NCBI GenBank assembly: GCA_019423835.1
Contig: JAHZAR010000018.1
Location: 1-10,637, forward strand
Direction of reading: 5' to 3'
Source of the DNA: Clostridiales bacterium
GTDB lineage: Bacteria; Bacillota; Clostridia; Lachnospirales; Lachnospiraceae
DNA length: 10,637 nt
Position 1 is the first letter of the stretch. Every line of letters starts with the position of its first letter. The position numbers and the translations under genes are program-made. The notes beneath the pieces were generated by a model. The model ran no database searches and was not told where the DNA came from. It worked only from the letters and a program-made list of their open reading frames with translations. Of this stretch, positions 6,568 to 10,637 are shown piece after piece.

Positions 6568-6645
6568 GAGCCGCCAGGGCTCTGCGGCGGCGGCAGAGCC
6601 CTGGCGGCTCAGGCTGCAGAAAGCAGCCGTCTGTTGTTTTTTATT
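6568..6645. terminator. Strong bidirectional terminator at the end of the aldolase operon
   Basis: GAGCCGCCAGGGCTCTGC (6568-6585) and its exact complement (6593-6610) form a perfect 18-bp stem with a 7-nt loop. On the minus strand it is followed by TGTTTTAT, which suits the end of the operon whose last stop codon is at 6716-6718. On the plus strand a second hairpin follows, GGCTGC/GCAGCC (6612-6628), and then GTTGTTTTTTATTT, so plus-strand transcripts would also stop here. Confidence 0.75.
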
Positions 6646-6715
6646 TATAAGAAATTTTTCCTTATGCCGGACAGAACGCACTGTGATGAGCGCTCCTCCC
6701 AGAGGGAAGGCTTAT

Positions 6716-8323
6716 TCACTCTGCATACCAGGAATCTGTCACGAAGTCTACGGTTAAGCTGCCCTGAAGCTTTTTCAGGACGTTCTTTACATAGCTGTTC
6801 AGATTCATGGATTTTTCTTTCCCAATCCGGTAGTCCATATCGGCGTTAAAGTAGTTCTCACCGCCCACGCTGTAGCCGTCAAAACCGGCACAGAACACAT
6901 GGGAGACCCCCGCCTTGACAAGGACATTCAGAAGCATGACAAAGGAATTGTCAATGATCTCTGCCTCCCTGTCGATGAGGGAATTGTAATTTAGGGTGTA
7001 ATCAAAGCTGCCCTTAACATTGGTTACATTGGAGGTGGCGATCACCTTTGTGCAGGAGCCTCCCTGCTGCTTCAGTTCTAAGAGCCGTGTTCCCAGCTGC
7101 ACGTATCGCCTGGAATTGCTCAGGAAGGCGAAATCCACGGGAATGTCTTCCGGGATGTAGTTTACCGAGATGACAACAGGGTGATTTTCACGGATAAACT
7201 GGTCAATACGGCTTCTCTGAAGCTCCATATTCCGTCCTGGCCCAAGGAGAAGGAGCGTTTTTCCTGTCCACTGGGCAGACAGCCTTTCGATATCCTCCCC
7301 ATCGCTGCATTCCATGTCCTGATAGCTGAGATACAGGCTTTCAATATAGTCCCTGTCATACAGGAGCTTTTTCTCAGGTTCAATCCGATCGAGAATCACA
7401 TTTAAGGATTTCAGAGACAGCGTGTGTTTGTCCATGAGGAATTTTACGTAGTTGGGATGGCAGTTGTTGGAAGCTGCAATATAGAAGAAAAGGCTGTAGC
7501 CCCAGGGACTTTTCTCGAAAAACGGCATAATATTGATGTCGATGGCCTCCAGCATCTGGCTGGTATCATAGGATTTTCCGTAGAGGGCGTTCATGTGCAT
7601 GGAAATCAGCTCGATGGGAAGATTTCCGGCGCTCTTTCCCATGCCGTAGAGAGAGGCGTCCACGAGAACCGTGCGGTTGACCGGCTTGCTCAGCATTTCC
7701 ATGCTGTTGGCATATGCCATCTGGAAATTGTTGTGAGAGTGGTAGCCGATGGAGATCTCGGGATTCAGGTTGTGGTCGAGGAGCTCAAAGTAGTGAAGAA
7801 GGCTGCTCTGGTGCAGAAGTCCGTAGGTGTCTACCATGGAGAGCGCATAGGGGCTCAGCTCGTTGACCAGATCGATGAGATCGAGAAGCTCTCTGTCAGA
7901 ATAGCTGGTAATGGAGACGGCCTGAACGAATACCTGGTAGCCCAGGGCTTTCACCTGGGTGCAGAAGGCCAGGGCTTCCCTCATCACATGTTTTTTAAAA
8001 ATTACCCGGATGCCGTCGAGACAGCTCTCGCTGCAGGGAGAGAGGTGTTCGATGGAGCAGGTACCGTAATCGATCATTCCCACCAGCATGGTGCTGCCCT
8101 TGTCCAGATGGCCGAACAGGCAGTCTGCGCTGGCCGTATCCGGCATGATCGTGCGGTTCCTGTCAAAGGGGCGTCTTTCGTCCAGAAAGCCAATCTCGAG
8201 AATGTCAACGCCTGAGCTGATCAGGCGCTCGAAGATGCTTACCATATTGTCGTGTCCAAAGTTCCAGTCATTGACATAGCCTCCGTCCCGGAGGGTACAG
8301 TCAAGAAGTTTTACCTGTTTCAT
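6716..8323 (-). CDS. DRE-TIM (HMGL-like) aldolase fused to an unassigned C-terminal domain
   Basis: The 535-residue protein has two parts. Residues about 4-270 are a DRE-TIM metallolyase barrel. LLDCTLRDGGYVNDW (6-20) supplies the R12-D13 pair, GYHSHNNFQ (193-201) the metal-binding H195 and H197, and GMGKSAGNLPIE (227-238) the usual glycine-rich loop near the active site. Relatives are 4-hydroxy-2-oxovalerate aldolase and HMG-CoA lyase, which make or break a C-C bond next to a keto acid with a divalent metal. Residues about 350-535 form a separate alpha/beta domain that opens with GKTLLLLGPGRNMELQ (354-369) and later has VSHVFCAGFDGYS (473-485), like a Rossmann-type or DUF115-like domain; its function is unknown to me. 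AAAGGA lies 9 nt before the ATG. It is the last gene of the operon, 27 bp after the HAD gene. The product is probably a sugar-derived keto acid, by inference from neighbours. Confidence 0.82.
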   Translation of the reverse strand: MKQVKLLDCTLRDGGYVNDWNFGHDNMVSIFERLISSGVDILEIGFLDERRPFDRNRTIMPDTASADCLFGHLDKGSTMLVGMIDYGTCSIEHLSPCSESCLDGIRVIFKKHVMREALAFCTQVKALGYQVFVQAVSITSYSDRELLDLIDLVNELSPYALSMVDTYGLLHQSSLLHYFELLDHNLNPEISIGYHSHNNFQMAYANSMEMLSKPVNRTVLVDASLYGMGKSAGNLPIELISMHMNALYGKSYDTSQMLEAIDINIMPFFEKSPWGYSLFFYIAASNNCHPNYVKFLMDKHTLSLKSLNVILDRIEPEKKLLYDRDYIESLYLSYQDMECSDGEDIERLSAQWTGKTLLLLGPGRNMELQRSRIDQFIRENHPVVISVNYIPEDIPVDFAFLSNSRRYVQLGTRLLELKQQGGSCTKVIATSNVTNVKGSFDYTLNYNSLIDREAEIIDNSFVMLLNVLVKAGVSHVFCAGFDGYSVGGENYFNADMDYRIGKEKSMNLNSYVKNVLKKLQGSLTVDFVTDSWYAE

Positions 8324-8350
8324 GTATGTTTGTCCTTTCTGCAGATACTG

Positions 8351-9016
8351 TCATAGGTGTGCGGCTTCGAGAAACTCTGCGATCTCGGGCACACAGTCTG
8401 CCGTAAACACAGGGGAGCAGCGTTCCTCCCACTCTCTCTTTGTCCTGGGGCCAAAGCCGAAGGTGACAGCCATGAAATCAGTTCCGGCTGCCTTTGCCCC
8501 GTCTGCGTCGGAGGCGGTATCTCCGATGAGAAGCGCTTCTTTGGGGGGGAGCTTCAGTCCTTCAAGACATTTGTGCAGCACATCAACTTTCTGCATCCGG
8601 CTGGCAAAATCGCTGCCGCAGATGAGATCGCAGCGCTTTGCGATGCCGAAATGCTCGAGGATCGTTTGGGCGTAGTCCTCCCGCTTCAGCGTGGCCACCC
8701 CGATTAAAAATCCCCGGCTCTTCAGGCGATCGAGAAGTGGGAGAATCCCGTCATAGGGACGCGCTTTGAGAAGATCCACATTCTTATACTGCTCACGGAA
8801 TACTGCTGTGGCCTGGTCGGCTTCAGCGTCATCCAGTCCGTAATGCTCCATCAGGGAACGCTTGACCGGAGGGCCGATAAAGGTCAGAAGTGTTTCCTCG
8901 GGAAGTTCTCTGTAGCCCATGGTTTTTATTGTGTGACGGATACTGGAAAGAACCCCCTCGGAGGTGTCGAGAAGGGTACCGTCCAGGTCGAAAATAATTC
9001 CTCTGTACATGTTCAT
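8351..9016 (-). CDS. HAD-superfamily phosphatase, phosphoglycolate-phosphatase type
   Basis: The 221-residue protein carries all four HAD motifs. Motif I is IIFDLDGTLLDT, with nucleophile D10 and acid/base D12. Motif II has T109 in GVATLK, motif III is K143, and motif IV is LLIGDTASDADGA with D166 and D170. A helical C1 cap lies at about residues 16-85, placing it with Gph/PGP-like enzymes that hydrolyse phosphate esters of small molecules. KdsC, the Kdo-8-phosphate phosphatase, is a capless HAD, so this is not a KdsC orthologue, but it could fill the same slot. Its ATG directly abuts the TAA of the KdsB-like gene (TAAATG), and its ribosome binding site (GGAGG, 5 nt upstream) lies inside that gene, implying translational coupling. 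A second ATG two codons in is less well spaced. The substrate is inferred only from context. Confidence 0.85.
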   Translation of the reverse strand: MNMYRGIIFDLDGTLLDTSEGVLSSIRHTIKTMGYRELPEETLLTFIGPPVKRSLMEHYGLDDAEADQATAVFREQYKNVDLLKARPYDGILPLLDRLKSRGFLIGVATLKREDYAQTILEHFGIAKRCDLICGSDFASRMQKVDVLHKCLEGLKLPPKEALLIGDTASDADGAKAAGTDFMAVTFGFGPRTKREWEERCSPVFTADCVPEIAEFLEAAHL

Positions 9017-9859
9017 TTAGTCCTCCGTAAAATAAAATCTGTGTGAGGTACAGCTGCCGGAAACGGCGGTTTCTGTTCCGCCTGATGTGAGCATCCGGCT
9101 GACCTCGGCCAAATCCTTTCTCGTGTCCACAGACAGGGAAGGATGGCCCGTATCGATGAAAAAGACGGGAACGCCCTTTTCCATAAAGCGAAGCAGATCA
9201 CATTCTTCGATGGTTTCAAGCATCCCTCTCGGTGTTTCCTCAAAAAAGCGGAGGGCTTCCCGGGTGTAGACGCCGATACTTGCAAATTTCCTGTAGGTGA
9301 AATTTAAGCTCCCCTTGGGGTAGGGGACAGGAAATCTCGAGGTGTAAAGTCCCACACCGAAATCTCCGCATACCACCTTGATATTGGTGGTATCCATAGC
9401 CTCTGCCGGCGAAGAGACGGGGGCCATGGCGTTTACTACAAACAGGCCGGAGCGGACGCCCGCGGCCAGATCCTCCCTTCCAGGAAAAAGCGGCTCAGGG
9501 GACCGGCTCAGCTTCAGAGCCTGGCGGACGGTGGAGTCAATGTCACTGCCCGTCAGAAGAGGCTCATCTCCCCCAATCATCACATGGAGTTCAGAATCCG
9601 TTTTTTTTGCCGCCTCGCAGAGACGGGAGGTGGGATTTTCATGATCCGGGCTGGTCATCAGGACGGGTATGCCCTCCTGGCGGCATGCTTCCTCGATCAG
9701 CGGACTTTCAGTGGCCACAAAGAGCTCCGCCAGCAGACGGGAACGGGAGGCCTGCTCAAACACCGTAAAAAGCATGGGACGCCCGTTCAGCATAGCCAGA
9801 GGCTTACCGGGAAAACGGGATGAACCGTACCGTGCCGGGATAATGCCTGTAATTTTCAT
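9017..9859 (-). CDS. KdsB-like CMP-sugar-acid (3-deoxy-ulosonate) cytidylyltransferase
   Basis: The 280-residue enzyme should transfer CMP from CTP to a 2-keto sugar acid. ITGIIPARYGSSRFPGKPL (3-21) is the nucleotide-binding loop of the KdsB/NeuA family. GGDEP (96-100) and SVDTRKDL (243-250) hold the two conserved metal aspartates, D98 and D245. GVGLYTSRFPVPYP and LETIEECDLLR match KdsB order and spacing. Compared with E. coli KdsB as I recall it, SGTER is NPTSR here, QGDEP is GGDEP, and RHLGIY is ASIGVY. These changes are near the sugar-binding side and point to a substrate other than Kdo. The C-terminus has an extra tail of about 20 residues, and the total exceeds the usual 245-260. The ATG at 9859 gives the family N-terminus; its upstream AAAGG is 12 nt away, so translation may be weak. 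It is the first gene of the operon. Confidence 0.85.
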   Translation of the reverse strand: MKITGIIPARYGSSRFPGKPLAMLNGRPMLFTVFEQASRSRLLAELFVATESPLIEEACRQEGIPVLMTSPDHENPTSRLCEAAKKTDSELHVMIGGDEPLLTGSDIDSTVRQALKLSRSPEPLFPGREDLAAGVRSGLFVVNAMAPVSSPAEAMDTTNIKVVCGDFGVGLYTSRFPVPYPKGSLNFTYRKFASIGVYTREALRFFEETPRGMLETIEECDLLRFMEKGVPVFFIDTGHPSLSVDTRKDLAEVSRMLTSGGTETAVSGSCTSHRFYFTED

Positions 9860-9892
9860 AAAATTTACCAGCCTTTCTAAAAATCTTATTTC

Positions 9893-9921
9893 ATTATAAA
9901 AAGAATCAAGGTAAAACACAA
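9893..9921 (-). promoter_or_regulatory. Promoter of the KdsB-like/HAD/aldolase operon
   Basis: On the minus strand a perfect TATAAT (complement of 9893-9898) follows TTGTGT (complement of 9916-9921) with a 17-bp spacer. Transcription would start near 9886 and give a leader of about 27 nt before the ATG at 9859. No other promoter is visible inside the operon, whose genes are spaced 0 and 27 bp apart. Confidence 0.6.
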
Positions 9922-10022
9922 GACAAAGTGGCAAAATCCCGGAAATACCGGAGAAATGTAAGAAAAAGTTTAATAGGCATTTACGGGAAAGTGTGATATA
10001 CTGAGCGTGGGTTTTCAGAAAC

Positions 10023-10051
10023 TTAATATTTTGTTAACATAACTGTAAAAT
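10023..10051 (+). promoter_or_regulatory. Candidate promoter for the ThDP-enzyme gene
   Basis: TTAATA (10023-10028) and TAAAAT (10046-10051) lie 17 bp apart in AT-rich DNA. This would give a leader of about 80 nt. A competing -10 is TATACT shortly before position 10000, but it lacks a good -35. Either way the intergenic region of 277 bp carries divergent promoters for two likely co-functional transcripts. Confidence 0.4.
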
Positions 10052-10054
10052 ATA

Positions 10055-10106
10055 CAGCCTGCATGACTTCCGGAAAAAGAAACGTAAAATTTTTACAGGC
10101 TGCAGG
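10055..10106 (+). other. Leader RNA with overlapping hairpins before the ThDP-enzyme gene
   Basis: CAGCCTG (10055-10061) pairs with CAGGCTG (10096-10102) around a loop containing TTCCGGAA (10068-10075). The right arm shares a base with a second hairpin, GTAAAA/TTTTAC (10084-10096), and overlaps an alternative pairing of CCTGCA with TGCAGG (10101-10106). Alternative folds could regulate expression, but there is no U-run, so classic attenuation is not evident. Confidence 0.3.
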
Positions 10107-10136
10107 TAAATGAGAAGAGAGTGAGGAGAAACGCGA

Positions 10137-10637
10137 ATGCGGATAAAGGTATCCAATTATATTGCAAAAAAGCTGCTGGAGGCAGGCATTACCGATGTGT
10201 TTATGATAACCGGGGGCGGAGCCATGCACCTGGATGATGCTCTGGGACACCAGGAGGGGCTGAACTGCATTTTCAATCACCACGAGCAGGCATGTGCCAT
10301 GGCGGCGGAGGCTTATGCGAGAGTTCACGGGAAAATAGCTGCTGTCTGTGTGACGACGGGGCCGGGAGGGATCAACGCCATGACAGGAGTGGCGGGAGGT
10401 TTTCTCGACTCCATTCCCATGTTCATTGTATCAGGACAGGTGCGCTACGACACCATGTCCAGAAGCACAGGACTGCATTTGAGGGCTATGGGGGATCAGG
10501 AGTTCGACATCACCCGCTCTGTGGCCAATATGACGAAATACACGGAACTGATCATCGATCCCATGAGAATCCGGTTCTGCATGGAGAAGGCGCTGTATCT
10601 GGCTTATGCAGGACGTCCGGGCCCTGTATGGCTGGAT
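10137..10637 (+). CDS. ThDP-dependent acetolactate-synthase-like enzyme, N-terminal part only
   Basis: The window ends after 167 codons. The visible part is the N-terminal pyrimidine-binding domain of ThDP enzymes: VSNYIAKKLLEAGITDVFMI, TGGGAMHLDDALG, NHHEQACAMAAEAYAR with the catalytic glutamate E50, then VTTGPGGINAMTGVAGGFLD and GDQEFDITRSV. This is the IlvB/acetolactate-synthase branch and resembles the paralogues found in surface-polysaccharide clusters rather than the amino-acid biosynthetic enzyme. The cofactor-binding GDG motif lies beyond the edge. Such enzymes transfer an acyl anion from a 2-keto acid such as pyruvate; YerE of the yersiniose pathway uses this chemistry to branch a sugar. 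GAGGAG lies 9 nt before the ATG. It is divergent from the KdsB-like operon, with which it probably shares a pathway (inference). Confidence 0.85.
   Translation, partial: MRIKVSNYIAKKLLEAGITDVFMITGGGAMHLDDALGHQEGLNCIFNHHEQACAMAAEAYARVHGKIAAVCVTTGPGGINAMTGVAGGFLDSIPMFIVSGQVRYDTMSRSTGLHLRAMGDQEFDITRSVANMTKYTELIIDPMRIRFCMEKALYLAYAGRPGPVWLD

Noticed and set aside
6323..6757. A 144-codon plus-strand frame across the purine-rich gap
   Set aside because: Composition alone (purine-rich, Arg/Lys/Glu-rich) keeps the frame open. It runs through the 18-bp terminator palindrome and into the end of the aldolase gene.
7424..8215. A 263-codon plus-strand open frame opposite the aldolase gene
   Set aside because: It lies wholly antisense to a protein with clear DRE-TIM motifs, has no good ribosome binding site, and its translation looks like a mirror of the real codons.
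1..10637. CRISPR arrays, tRNA or rRNA genes, and insertion sequences
   Set aside because: I saw no regularly spaced repeats, no cloverleaf or rRNA-like segments, and no transposase or terminal repeats.

Overview
The window looks like chromosomal DNA of a Gram-positive clostridium, most likely a Lachnospiraceae relative. The reasons are near-consensus AGGAGG-type ribosome binding sites, roughly balanced base composition with AT-rich promoters, a secreted protein built from clostridial/choline-binding-type cell-wall repeats, and a Wzz-type chain-length protein. The taxonomic call is an inference. The overall theme is cell-surface polysaccharide, with a site-specific recombinase next to it.

Layout. 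A truncated GNAT acetyltransferase runs off the left edge on the minus strand (1-439). A tyrosine recombinase with a complete catalytic set follows on the plus strand (768-1775). Next comes a Wzz-like membrane protein fused to a kinase-like domain that has lost its nucleotide-binding motifs (1897-3342), preceded by a good promoter. A 50-residue coiled-coil protein (3701-3853, plus) converges on a zinc-ribbon/coiled-coil protein (4026-4424, minus), with a bidirectional terminator between them. A secreted cell-wall-binding repeat protein (4839-6203, minus) has its own promoter and a hairpin-rich 3' end.

The right third holds a compact minus-strand operon in the order KdsB-like CMP-sugar-acid transferase (9017-9859), HAD phosphatase (8351-9016) and DRE-TIM aldolase with an unassigned C-terminal domain (6716-8323). 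It ends at a strong terminator. Divergent from it is the start of a ThDP-dependent acetolactate-synthase-like enzyme (10137 to the right edge).

How the genes may work together. Aldolase, phosphatase and CMP-transferase are the same three kinds of step that make CMP-Kdo (KdsA, KdsC, KdsB). Here the carbon-carbon bond former is an HMGL-type aldolase, and the transferase has changes at positions conserved in KdsB. My inference is a route to a CMP-activated 2-keto acid other than Kdo, with the divergent ThDP enzyme possibly supplying or branching a precursor, for a capsule or wall glycan whose chain length the Wzz-like protein may control. That pathway is the most interesting content of the window. 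The recombinase raises the further, unproven possibility that surface-glycan expression is switched by DNA inversion.
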